NCBI GenBank assembly: GCA_903895475.1 | Contig: CAITUF010000145.1 | Coordinates: 1 to 31,569, forward strand | Direction of reading: 5' to 3' | Origin: an uncultured Opitutia bacterium | GTDB taxonomy: Bacteria > Verrucomicrobiota > Verrucomicrobiia > Opitutales > UBA953 | Length of the DNA: 31,569 bases | Made by a program: the position numbers and the translations under genes | The notes under the pieces: model-generated | What the model was told of the DNA's origin: nothing | The model's input: the letters and a program-made list of their open reading frames with translations, nothing else | Databases searched by the model: none | Shown here: one piece after another, positions 23,762 through 31,393 of the stretch | Numbering within the stretch: position 1 is the stretch's first letter | Layout: each line of letters starts with the position of its first letter

Positions 23762-24684
23762 GAAAATAGTTTACCGGATTCGCCCATGAGGAGTTGGACC
23801 ATGCCATGTCGAACGCCCCGATGCGTCAGTTGGAAAGCTTCGGCGCCCGTGAGGTCGGCCAAGATACACAAAGTCAGCAAAGCCGCTGCCATGATATCTA
23901 AACGGTCGGCAGGGATTCCTGGTAAGGTGCGTCGTTCATCGGCGGTCATTCGGCAAAGCTTGTCTTTGAGTTCACGGATTCGCAATAACGGCAGACGACC
24001 GCCGACCGGGGATTCACCCAGCGCCTCTAAGTATAAGGCAATCACCGCGAATGCCCCTCCAGCGCCTACAATGAGCGCGCGTTCGGCCACTTGCGACGGA
24101 ATGACTTCGCCCAAGCTGTGGAGAACCTCAGCGCGAAACGCCGCCTGTGCTGATTCGCTGATCGGACCGGGGGCACCATCGAGTAGTGTCTGCGTGAGGC
24201 GGACCGACCCTAAGGGGAAACTGCGCGCTAACGTGCAACGCTGGCCGCGGATTTCCATCACCTCCAAGCTCCCGCCACCGAGGTCGAACGCGAAGATGTG
24301 CTGATAGCCAGCCAAGGCGGGGTCTGAGCGGACGCCATCTGCGGCTAAACGGGCTTCCACTTCTCCGGAGACTAGCGTCAAGCCCAGGCCTGTTAGGGCT
24401 CGTAACCTGGCGTCGAAGTCTCCGCGGTTGCCGCATTCACGGAGGGCGCTGGTGCCTAATAACACGATCGGATCAGCCTTCTGCTCACGGGCGATCGCGA
24501 CCAGCCGAGCCACGGCTTGGGCACCGGCTTCAAGAACCTCAGCCGATAGGATGATTTCGCCACCCGCGTTCGAAAACAAGCGGACGGACTCAGATGCCCG
24601 CAGTACTTCGCGCCCGTTTTGGCGATCGAGGACAGAAACCTTGATCGAATTCGAACCGATGTCGACGACAGCCAGTGTACTCAT
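23758..24684 (-). CDS. Ppx/GppA-family phosphatase (exopolyphosphatase/guanosine pentaphosphatase-like)
   Basis: A 308-residue ASKHA-fold phosphatase. It shows the phosphate-1 loop DIGSNSIK (8-15), GTSALRE (77-83), VSGEVEARLA (105-114) and the phosphate-2 loop FDLGGGSLEV (133-142). It contains only the two-domain catalytic core; E. coli GppA and Ppx are about 500 residues with an added C-terminal part. It could therefore be a short exopolyphosphatase or a (p)ppGpp-related phosphatase, which sequence alone does not separate. The start shares one base with the lpxR stop (TAATG) and its end overlaps SCO1 by 4 bases, so it is within the minus-strand operon. Confidence 0.9.
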   Translation of the reverse strand: MSTLAVVDIGSNSIKVSVLDRQNGREVLRASESVRLFSNAGGEIILSAEVLEAGAQAVARLVAIAREQKADPIVLLGTSALRECGNRGDFDARLRALTGLGLTLVSGEVEARLAADGVRSDPALAGYQHIFAFDLGGGSLEVMEIRGQRCTLARSFPLGSVRLTQTLLDGAPGPISESAQAAFRAEVLHSLGEVIPSQVAERALIVGAGGAFAVIALYLEALGESPVGGRLPLLRIRELKDKLCRMTADERRTLPGIPADRLDIMAAALLTLCILADLTGAEAFQLTHRGVRHGMVQLLMGESGKLFS

Positions 24685-25658
24685 TAGAATTTGATGTCTG
24701 CCTTCAGGCCTCCGAAGCAGTGAAAGTCTTCCTGGGTCTCAAAATCCTTAGTCCGCAGACTTAGGAAATACGTCCCGCTCAGGTGATAGAAGTGAAAAGT
24801 CGTACCAGCCGAAAGTTGGAGTACCACTGGCCGCCGCGTCACGGAGCGTGAATTCACGAAGTTCGTTCCATCGGTAGAGTAGTTTCGTACAATGACCTCG
24901 GTCTGCGCATCCAGAAAAAACCAAGACGAGACCATTGGCCCGTCCGTCGGCAAATTGAAGCCCTCGACGGGTTGATAGGCGTTCGAATGCCGAATGGTAC
25001 CATGACCCCACGAGCGATCCAAATCCCAGCCCCAACGGTACTGCACCCCCAGCACCACCTCGGTCCGCAACGTGCCGAGCTGCAACTGCCCACGCGCGAT
25101 CAAATCACGGAGGTTTCGATTAGCACCATCGAGGTCGAAGCGACGCTTAAACTCGAAGTTTAGGTTCATGGCTGGCTCGTTGGGCAACTGGTAGTCCCAG
25201 CCGGCGGGGCGTGAAATACCCACCAAGTCGTGGAACTTATTTTGGACGTTTTGTGCTCCGGAAGCAGGTCCGATGACGCCGAACTGGAATTCGGCGGTAA
25301 ACAGGCAATCCCTCCGGCCACCCCGTTCGAGAATGGTTCCATAACCATAGGTCAAGTAGAGCGCGCCCGAATACGGTAAGTCCGTATCAGGTGGAATCGA
25401 ATTGTTCGTATCAGATGGCGTATTGATTTCCTGGGTTAGGGCCCAGTAGTGGTTTTCGTCTGAATTGAAGGACAAACGTAGCCCCTGCGTATAGTAGCGA
25501 TCCTTGTTGGTCGGAGCGAACTTATCGTTTTCCTCGACCAAAGAAAGGACGGTCCCTGGGCGGGGTACGGGAATAGGCGAGTTCCAGACCAGCGGCAACG
25601 TCTGTGCGGCGCCTAGTTTAACCACAGCCATGAAGGCAATCAGGGGGATGGACCGCAT
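24684..25658 (-). CDS. Lipid A deacylase, LpxR family (DUF2219) outer membrane protein
   Basis: A 324-residue protein with a signal peptide (about 1-18, MRSIPLIAFMAVVKLGAA) and a beta-barrel pattern of alternating aromatic strands ending in a C-terminal Phe (ADIKF), the usual Bam signal. Family motifs are EENDKF (42-47), RYYTQGLRLSF (54-64), GPASGAQNVQNKFHDLVG (130-147) and PAGWDYQLPNEPAMNL (151-166). LpxR proteins remove the 3'-acyloxyacyl chain of lipid A at the outer membrane. The conserved Asn-Asp pair (44-45) and His143 are candidates for the catalytic site. It is the first gene of the minus-strand operon, divergent from mlaE across 91 bases. Confidence 0.85.
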   Translation of the reverse strand: MRSIPLIAFMAVVKLGAAQTLPLVWNSPIPVPRPGTVLSLVEENDKFAPTNKDRYYTQGLRLSFNSDENHYWALTQEINTPSDTNNSIPPDTDLPYSGALYLTYGYGTILERGGRRDCLFTAEFQFGVIGPASGAQNVQNKFHDLVGISRPAGWDYQLPNEPAMNLNFEFKRRFDLDGANRNLRDLIARGQLQLGTLRTEVVLGVQYRWGWDLDRSWGHGTIRHSNAYQPVEGFNLPTDGPMVSSWFFLDAQTEVIVRNYSTDGTNFVNSRSVTRRPVVLQLSAGTTFHFYHLSGTYFLSLRTKDFETQEDFHCFGGLKADIKF

Positions 25659-25749
25659 GAATCAGATGAGGAGCAAAGCCGTTTCAGTGAAGCGTCACAA
25701 CGCCTTTCTGCTTGTGAACTATTCACCGCCCAAGTATCTGACTGTCAGG
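25659..25749 (+). promoter_or_regulatory. lpxR-mlaE divergent promoter region with two GTGA/TCAC palindromes
   Basis: The 91 bases between the divergent starts hold two small perfect inverted repeats: GTGA-AGCG-TCAC at 25687-25698 and GTGAA-CTA-TTCAC at 25714-25726. On the plus strand TTGTGA (25713-25718) and TATCTG (25736-25741), with a 17-base spacer, form a modest sigma-70-like pair that overlaps the second palindrome. A regulator binding here could control both lipid operons; this is inference. Confidence 0.35.
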
Positions 25750-26844
25750 ATGTCGCATAATTCTGCACGAGCGCCGACCGCCAGGACAGAGGTCCTGAGC
25801 GATGGGTTGACCCTCGTGGTCGTATCGGGCGATTGGACCATTCAAGACACCCTCCCCCGAATCTCTTTTAAAGGGGATAAAGTTAAAGTCCAAGCGGAAG
25901 CACTGGGGGCATTTGATTCGTCGCTTCCCGCCTGGCTCTATGTGCATTTGAAGAATGTCCGTCAGTGCGACCTCAGTGCTTTGCCCCCTCGGCTGCAGTC
26001 CTTAGTCGAGATGGCTGAGAAAGCTACCCTCAGTTCCGATCGCCCAGACCCGCCAGGTTTCTTTGAGAACTTTGGTTCCTGGGGTGTCGAAAGCACCCAT
26101 TCTTGGGGGCGGGCTTTTGACCATATCGGCCAAACCGCCGTGGGCTTTGCCCGGGCTTGCATTGGACGGGCTCGGGTCAACTGGAGCGACTTCACCCTCC
26201 AACTGCAGACCGCGGGCGTGGATGCCCTGCCCATCGTCGCCTTGCTGGGCTTCTTGACCGGCCTAATCATGGCCTACGTGGGCCTTATCCAGCTTCGTCA
26301 GCTCGGTGCCAGCGTCTATGTCGCCAACCTCGTCTCGCTGGCCATGACCCGCGAGATGGGGGCCTTGATGACGGGTGTCATCGCCTGCGGCCGGATGTCT
26401 ACGTCTTTCGCCTCTCAGTTGGGCAGCATGAACGTTAGCCAAGAAACGGATGCCCTGCGCTCGCTCGGCATCAACCCCGTCGAATACCTCGCGGTACCGC
26501 GTATCCTTGCCGTCACCTTGATGGTCCCCCTCCTCGCCATTTTCGCCACCTTCGTCGGCATCTTTGGCGGGATGATTGTCGCCTGTGCGGGTGATCTCAG
26601 TATCGAACAATACCTGACGCAGGCTATCGTTGCGATTAAGTTTAAGAGCTTCTTGGTCGGCTTCATCAAATCCATCGCCTTTGGCTTCATCGCCGCTTGG
26701 GCCGGTTGCTACCGTGGTTCGGTCGCCCAACGATCCGCCCTCGGCGTTGGCGATGCTGCCACTTCCGCCGCCGTCCTTGGAATCACCCTCATCGTGATAG
26801 CGGATGCCTTATTCGCGGTCATCTTCAACCTGTACGACTTCTGA
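25750..26844 (+). CDS. mlaE: MlaE-type ABC transporter permease with N-terminal STAS-like domain
   Basis: A 364-residue inner-membrane permease of the Mla phospholipid transport complex. Residues about 10-100 are soluble and fit a STAS domain (EVLSDGLTLVVVSGDWT, then LPAWLYVHLKN), doing the job of a separate MlaB. The MlaE domain follows with about five membrane helices and the family stretch MTREMGALMTGVIACGRMSTSFASQLG, plus DALRSLGINPVEYLAVPRILA. The frame extends far upstream into the lpxR region; ATG 25750 is chosen because it starts just before the STAS domain and outside the divergent promoter region. The stop overlaps the mlaF start by one base (TGATG). Confidence 0.92.
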   Translation: MSHNSARAPTARTEVLSDGLTLVVVSGDWTIQDTLPRISFKGDKVKVQAEALGAFDSSLPAWLYVHLKNVRQCDLSALPPRLQSLVEMAEKATLSSDRPDPPGFFENFGSWGVESTHSWGRAFDHIGQTAVGFARACIGRARVNWSDFTLQLQTAGVDALPIVALLGFLTGLIMAYVGLIQLRQLGASVYVANLVSLAMTREMGALMTGVIACGRMSTSFASQLGSMNVSQETDALRSLGINPVEYLAVPRILAVTLMVPLLAIFATFVGIFGGMIVACAGDLSIEQYLTQAIVAIKFKSFLVGFIKSIAFGFIAAWAGCYRGSVAQRSALGVGDAATSAAVLGITLIVIADALFAVIFNLYDF

Positions 26845-27602
26845 TGAACGACGTCGCCCCTATCCTGCTCTGCGAAGACCTCGTGGTCGGCCACGCCGGC
26901 CAGCCAGTGATGAGCGACATTAATATCCGCCTCCCCGCTGGTAAGATCATTGCCATCGTCGGCCCCAGCGGCTGCGGGAAAAGTACGTTGATGCGTGTGT
27001 TGGGTGGCCTCGATGAACCGATGTCTGGACGATCGGAACTGCTCGGCACTGATCTCGTGCACGCGACTGCCCTCGAGCGTGAATCCGTGCTGCGTCGTTC
27101 GGGCTTCCTCTTTCAAGGCTCCGCCCTCTTCTCCTCTTTAACGCTCCGTGAGAACGTCGAGTTGCCGCTCCGGGAATTCCTGCCGATTCCACCGCAGGAG
27201 ATCGCCCAACTCGCCGAGTATAAGTTAGCTTTGGTCGGCCTGGCTGACGCCATGGACAAGCTGCCCTCCGAAATCAGCGGCGGCATGGCCAAACGCGCAG
27301 GAATCGCCCGCGCCTTAGCACTGGACCCGGCGGTGATGTTCCTCGATGAGCCCAGTGCGGGCCTCGACCCGGTAACCTCCGGCAAGCTCGATGAGCTCAT
27401 CCTTAAAATCAAGGAATCCTTCGGTACGACCATCATCTTGGTGAGCCATGAAGTGCCCAGCATCTTGCGGGTCGCCGACTTCTGCGTTTACCTCGACTCC
27501 GATACGGGCAGGATGGGCGCCTACGCGCCACCCAAGGACTTCCTGTCACCAGAAGCCCACGCCAAAGCCCACGCTTTCTTCACCCTCGCCCGGATATCCT
27601 AA
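26844..27602 (+). CDS. mlaF: MlaF-type ABC transporter ATP-binding protein
   Basis: A 252-residue ABC ATPase. It has Walker A GPSGCGKST (40-48), the Q-loop in FLFQGSALFSSLT (88-100), signature ISGGMAKR (144-151, the SGGM form found in MlaF), Walker B VMFLDEPSAGLDP (164-176) and H-loop His202 in LVSHE. It powers lipid movement by the MlaFED complex. The start used (ATG 26844) overlaps the mlaE stop; a longer frame back to 26697 lies entirely inside mlaE and is rejected. mlaD follows after 3 bases. Confidence 0.95.
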   Translation: MNDVAPILLCEDLVVGHAGQPVMSDINIRLPAGKIIAIVGPSGCGKSTLMRVLGGLDEPMSGRSELLGTDLVHATALERESVLRRSGFLFQGSALFSSLTLRENVELPLREFLPIPPQEIAQLAEYKLALVGLADAMDKLPSEISGGMAKRAGIARALALDPAVMFLDEPSAGLDPVTSGKLDELILKIKESFGTTIILVSHEVPSILRVADFCVYLDSDTGRMGAYAPPKDFLSPEAHAKAHAFFTLARIS

Positions 27603-27605
27603 ACG

Positions 27606-28649
27606 ATGAGACGCCATGCCAATAAGACCTTAATCGGCGCCTTCGTCGCGGGCGGCGTCGTGCTCTTTGTCGCCGCCTTTATTCTCCTCGGTGCCGGCTC
27701 CTTCTCTGGTGCCAAACCGACCGCCCTCGCCTATTTCGACGACTCCGTCAGCGGGCTCGACATCGGCGCCCCTGTCAAGTTCCGCGGCGTGACCATTGGT
27801 AAGGTCTCGCAAGTGCTGCTACGCACAGAGAGCCAAGCCCCGTCTGATTATTCCATCCCAGTGGTCATGGAGTTCACGCCCGACCTCCTCACCCGGCGCG
27901 GCCTCGATCAAGCGCTCGTCGACAAGAGCGGCCTACGCGTCTCCGTCGAGAAGGGCCTCCGCGCCAAGCTTCAACAGCAGTCCGTTATCACGGGCGTGCT
28001 TTACGTCGAGTTAGACTACTTCCCCGATACGGCCTACAAGCTACACGACACCAAGGGCATCCAAGCAGAAATCCCCACACTGCCGTCTAACCTCGGGGCC
28101 TTAACCAAGGCTGTCTCGCAAACGCTCGATCAACTGAGCCGCGTGGACTTCGTGGCCATCACGAAGAAGGTGGATTCGATTCTCGGGCGTATCGACAAGG
28201 GGGCTTCCCAAATCGAGTTCGAGAAAATCAACGGTAACCTTGTCCGGGCTTCCGACAATATTGCCCGCATCACCGGCGACCCTGCTATCACCAAGGCGGT
28301 CGAAGACTTTTCGGCGGCGATGAAGTCTGTGGATTCTTTAGTCAAACGCCTGAATCAACAGGTCGACCCAGTTGCCGACGATATCAAGTCGATGGCCGCC
28401 GCTGGGCGCAAAGCCTTGGAACGTCTGAATGAGACGGCCGAAAACCTGCGAACCCTGACTAAGGCTGGCTCCCCGACGCGGCGTGAACTCGACACGGCCT
28501 TGGCCGACGTTTCCGAAGCCGCTACCGCCATCCGCTCTTTAGCCGACTTCCTTGAGCGTAATCCGGAAACGATCATCCAAGGCCGGAGTAAACGCAGCGC
28601 CCCCGACAAGAAGGTCGAAGCTGAGCCCGAGACCCCTGTCACCAAATGA
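27606..28649 (+). CDS. mlaD: MlaD-type MCE domain substrate-binding protein
   Basis: A 347-residue protein anchored by one N-terminal membrane helix (about 9-30), followed by a single MCE domain (about 38-120: YFDDSVSGLDIGAPVKFRGVTIGKV is its opening, shown as YFDDSVSGLDIG plus APVKFRGVTIGKV). The remaining ~200 residues are predicted helical and could form a periplasmic needle or contact the lipoprotein partner. It is nearly twice as long as E. coli MlaD (about 183 residues). The C-terminal tail is charged. MCE proteins form hexamers that carry lipids across the periplasm. The stop overlaps the lipoprotein start as ATGA. Confidence 0.92.
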   Translation: MRRHANKTLIGAFVAGGVVLFVAAFILLGAGSFSGAKPTALAYFDDSVSGLDIGAPVKFRGVTIGKVSQVLLRTESQAPSDYSIPVVMEFTPDLLTRRGLDQALVDKSGLRVSVEKGLRAKLQQQSVITGVLYVELDYFPDTAYKLHDTKGIQAEIPTLPSNLGALTKAVSQTLDQLSRVDFVAITKKVDSILGRIDKGASQIEFEKINGNLVRASDNIARITGDPAITKAVEDFSAAMKSVDSLVKRLNQQVDPVADDIKSMAAAGRKALERLNETAENLRTLTKAGSPTRRELDTALADVSEAATAIRSLADFLERNPETIIQGRSKRSAPDKKVEAEPETPVTK

Positions 28650-29230
28650 CCTCGCGCATCCTCACCCTCCTGACGGCCTGCCTACTTCTCACGGGTTGCA
28701 TCGTCTTCGATAAAAAGAGCGAGTCGGTCTCGTTCCATCAGCTGGCCGCCCCGCAGGCAACTCCGACCGTAAAGGGTCCCTTACTTTTCATCCCTAGGGT
28801 CACCCTACCGTCCGCGGTCCGTCGACCGACGCTGGTCCTGATTGACGAAGCGAACAACGTTCAGGTGGAGGACTCCCAACGCTGGGCCACCCCCTTAGAC
28901 CGTGGACTAGCGGAGGCCTTCGGCCAGCACCTCGTCAAGAATACGGGCCGGCCCGTCACCAACCAAGCCCCAGGTGAAAGCCACCTTGTCCTGCTTATCG
29001 ACGTAGACCAATTCGCCCTTAACCACGGAACGGCCGTCCTCCAGTTACGCTTCCGGGTGGAAAACGACGCTGGGCACCTCCTCGCCGAAGGCCAAGGGAC
29101 CTGGAACAGCCCTAAAGCCGAAAAACCCGAGGACTTTGTGCGCGCCCAGTCGGAAAACCTCGCCAAGGCGGCCCTCATCATTGGTAAAGTGTTGGCTCCC
29201 TTGACGACTAAGTCCGGGCCACCCAGATGA
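28646..29230 (+). CDS. PqiC-like ABC-type transport auxiliary lipoprotein
   Basis: A 194-residue lipoprotein. The lipobox LLTGC (14-18) predicts cleavage and lipidation at C18. The mature part matches the PqiC/DUF330 family layout: a strand near LLFIPRVTLPSAVRRPTLVL, then RWATPLDRGLAEAFGQHLV and a C-terminal RAQSENLAKAA helix. Such lipoproteins accompany MCE transport systems at the outer membrane. There is no MlaA or MlaC gene nearby, so this may be the outer-membrane partner of the MlaEFD complex here. It overlaps mlaD and the DUF5069 gene by 4 bases each. Confidence 0.85.
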   Translation: MTSRILTLLTACLLLTGCIVFDKKSESVSFHQLAAPQATPTVKGPLLFIPRVTLPSAVRRPTLVLIDEANNVQVEDSQRWATPLDRGLAEAFGQHLVKNTGRPVTNQAPGESHLVLLIDVDQFALNHGTAVLQLRFRVENDAGHLLAEGQGTWNSPKAEKPEDFVRAQSENLAKAALIIGKVLAPLTTKSGPPR

Positions 29231-29700
29231 CCGACCAACCTATCCACCGCCCCAACGGCTTCAGCGAAGTGACGGGGGAGATCTGCTTCGACCTCCCCTC
29301 GGCCTATATTCCGCATCGCGCCACTGGGTTGCTGCATCTGGCCCGCTTCCTCGGTAAAATCCGCAAGCATCTTAAGGGGGAGCTACCTAAGTCCTACCAA
29401 CGGAACTTCTGCAAGGGGTTTGACCGTTTCCTCTGCGCCCACCTCGACGTTACTCCGGAAGCCGTCATCCAGTGCGTACGCGAAGCCCAAGACGAAGCTG
29501 ACCTCGACGCTCGTCTCCTCGCACTATTCCCCAAAGACCTGCTCGTCCATAAATGGAATCGAGAGCTCGTCCAAAAAGGGATGAGCGAAATGGGTCGCGA
29601 AGCCCTCGGTAATGCCAAACGCTTAATGGGTGCAACCGAGCGCACCGACGTCATTTCTTTTGCCGACATGATTGATTTTGACGAGGGACGTATCCTATGA
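29227..29700 (+). CDS. DUF5069 domain protein
   Basis: A 157-residue soluble protein of unknown function. The central part, GLLHLARFLGKIRKHLKGEL, then FDRFLCAHLDVTPEAVIQCV, resembles the DUF5069 family found mainly in Planctomycetes and Verrucomicrobia. There is no signal peptide or membrane segment, and it is mostly helical. It has stop/start overlaps on both sides (ATGA with the lipoprotein gene; ATGA with the methyltransferase gene), so it is made from the mla message. The link to lipid transport may be only transcriptional. GAGGG at 29685-29689, inside its last codons, is the best Shine-Dalgarno-like site in the window and serves the next gene. Confidence 0.8.
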   Translation: MTDQPIHRPNGFSEVTGEICFDLPSAYIPHRATGLLHLARFLGKIRKHLKGELPKSYQRNFCKGFDRFLCAHLDVTPEAVIQCVREAQDEADLDARLLALFPKDLLVHKWNRELVQKGMSEMGREALGNAKRLMGATERTDVISFADMIDFDEGRIL

Positions 29701-30524
29701 GTACCGACGAAGCCAACCCCAACCGGCTGGTGCTTCGCGGCATCGACGCGGTCATCGCCTGTATCCTGGAGCACCCGAAAGCCCTCCGCGAGGTGCATGC
29801 CTCCTCTGCTTTTGTCGCGGCCTTGGCGCCGCACGTGATCGCCCTCGAAGCGCTCGGCGTAAAGCTGCGCACCTCTTCGCCCGACGACATGTCTTACCTC
29901 TGCGAGGAGTCCTGTCATGACGCTTGTGCGGTGACCATGCGTCCCGAGCCCGGCCACGTGCGCGTGTCGGATTTCTCCGAATGGCGCGAGAAACACGAGA
30001 CGATCGTCATCGCCGACCACATTACACGCCCAGCGGACTTGGCGGCCATTGCCCGAACCATGAGCGCCTTCGGGATTCATCGGCTGCTACTTTCATCGGG
30101 CACCGAGAAGCTCGCGTTTAACGCAGAAGTCTGGTCCCTCGCCCGTGGGGCCATGGAGCATGTTCGCCTCATGCGCGCCGCCGCCCTCGGTGGGCTACTC
30201 AAACTCGTCGAGGATAAGTGCTGTATCGTCGGCTTCACGCCTGGCGTTGGCCGCAAGGTCGACCTCGGCACCCCCGTTCGCGTCCCTGGCCGGCATCTCG
30301 CGCTGCTGCTGAGCGGCACGGAAATCCATGGCGACCTCCAGCCTCGCCTAGACCACGTCTTCCGCTACCCCGGCCTCGTCAGTCGTCCCTCCTTGGCCCT
30401 CGCCGAGGCCGCTCCGATTGCCATCGCTTGGATTGCCTCCACGCCGCAGCCCCGTGCTGACGGCTTCCTGGCCCGCAAGCGTGCCCGCCACCTTAAGTCT
30501 GATCCACCCCCTCCTTCTGCCTAA
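29697..30524 (+). CDS. Divergent SpoU/TrmH-family RNA methyltransferase
   Basis: A 275-residue protein with the layout of a TrmH/RlmB-type enzyme: an N-terminal L30e-like substrate domain (about 10-90, LVLRGIDAVIACI; CHDACAVTMRP in place of the usual HQGV) and a C-terminal SPOUT domain. Motif 1 is RPADLAAIARTMSAFG (111-126): the usual Asn is Asp114, while Arg120 is kept. Motif 2 is LLLSGTEIHGDL (203-214) with Glu209 kept. Motif 3 is SLALAEAA (232-239) instead of SLNVS-A, losing the conserved Asn. SAM binding through the knot may survive, but standard ribose 2'-O-methylation is uncertain. The tail is basic (LARKRARHLK) and could bind RNA. Confidence 0.82.
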   Translation: MSTDEANPNRLVLRGIDAVIACILEHPKALREVHASSAFVAALAPHVIALEALGVKLRTSSPDDMSYLCEESCHDACAVTMRPEPGHVRVSDFSEWREKHETIVIADHITRPADLAAIARTMSAFGIHRLLLSSGTEKLAFNAEVWSLARGAMEHVRLMRAAALGGLLKLVEDKCCIVGFTPGVGRKVDLGTPVRVPGRHLALLLSGTEIHGDLQPRLDHVFRYPGLVSRPSLALAEAAPIAIAWIASTPQPRADGFLARKRARHLKSDPPPPSA

Positions 30525-30526
30525 TC

Positions 30527-31384
30527 ATGTCGTCCGTCCAGCCTCCTGAAGGCGAGAACGTCATCTCGCTTCAAAACATCAGCCGCAACTTCCTGTCGAT
30601 GCTGCAGCGCCAGCACGATATGTTGGCCTATAGCCTCGCCGGTCTCCGTACCGCCGACCCCAAGGCTTATGCCTATTACTCAACGGTTTCGCGTGTGATG
30701 CCCGCCCCGCAGGTACACCTGCCACACGATCAGATGTTGGCTTACGCTCGCAATCTCATGCTGCGTACCAGCATCAACGACCTCATTGGCCTCTCGGCGG
30801 AGTGTATGAATCACTGTCACTTGCTCTGCACCCTCATTCGGGTCCGCGGCAAGCAGCAGCAGGTCTCGCCAGACCTCGATAAACAGATTGCGCAGAAACA
30901 TGAGGCCTTCTGCCGGTTGAACCTCCAAGAAAAGTTTAACGAATTGGAAGCGACTTTTGACATCATCTGCGACCTGGAAGATGGCATTTTCAGCCTCGCG
31001 GCCGCTCTGCGCGTCCTAGTCCGCGGTGGCATGGTTACCAACGATGACATCACGCCCGACGGCTCGCTGACCCTAGAGTTCAAGGCGATGAAGGACGTTG
31101 AAGTGCCCAACGACTCACCCGAGAACTTGCCCGAGAACACGCCCGTCGAGCGCCCCCTCGGCCTTACGGGCACTCCGCAAGTGAACCTGACCGGTGGACT
31201 GAATAAGGCGACCAAGACGATCTCAAAGCTTTCTGATACCCAGCGCACCTTCCGTCCCGGCGAGATGCTCGACTTGACGGACGAGGAAGTGCTCGGTCTG
31301 AACATCACGGTTGCCAAGTTTTTTGATGGTCTCTTCCGTTCGGTCGAACACTACGGCCGGTCCTCGCTGGGCGACCCTGCTTAA
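30527..31384 (+). CDS. Hypothetical helical protein
   Basis: A 285-residue protein I do not recognise. Residues 1-180 look like a helical bundle (QNISRNFLSMLQRQHDMLA, then MLRTSINDLIGLSAECMNHC, then FNELEATFDIICDLEDGIF). A Pro/Asn/Glu-rich linker follows (about 190-230, NDSPENLPENTPVERP). The C-terminal segment (about 235-285) is amphipathic. No signal peptide or convincing membrane helix is present. It starts two bases after the methyltransferase stop, in the same transcription unit, and has no SD. Several Cys and His residues (CMNHCHLLC) are grouped but do not form a standard zinc motif. Confidence 0.75.
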   Translation: MSSVQPPEGENVISLQNISRNFLSMLQRQHDMLAYSLAGLRTADPKAYAYYSTVSRVMPAPQVHLPHDQMLAYARNLMLRTSINDLIGLSAECMNHCHLLCTLIRVRGKQQQVSPDLDKQIAQKHEAFCRLNLQEKFNELEATFDIICDLEDGIFSLAAALRVLVRGGMVTNDDITPDGSLTLEFKAMKDVEVPNDSPENLPENTPVERPLGLTGTPQVNLTGGLNKATKTISKLSDTQRTFRPGEMLDLTDEEVLGLNITVAKFFDGLFRSVEHYGRSSLGDPA

Positions 31385-31393
31385 GTCCGCGCC

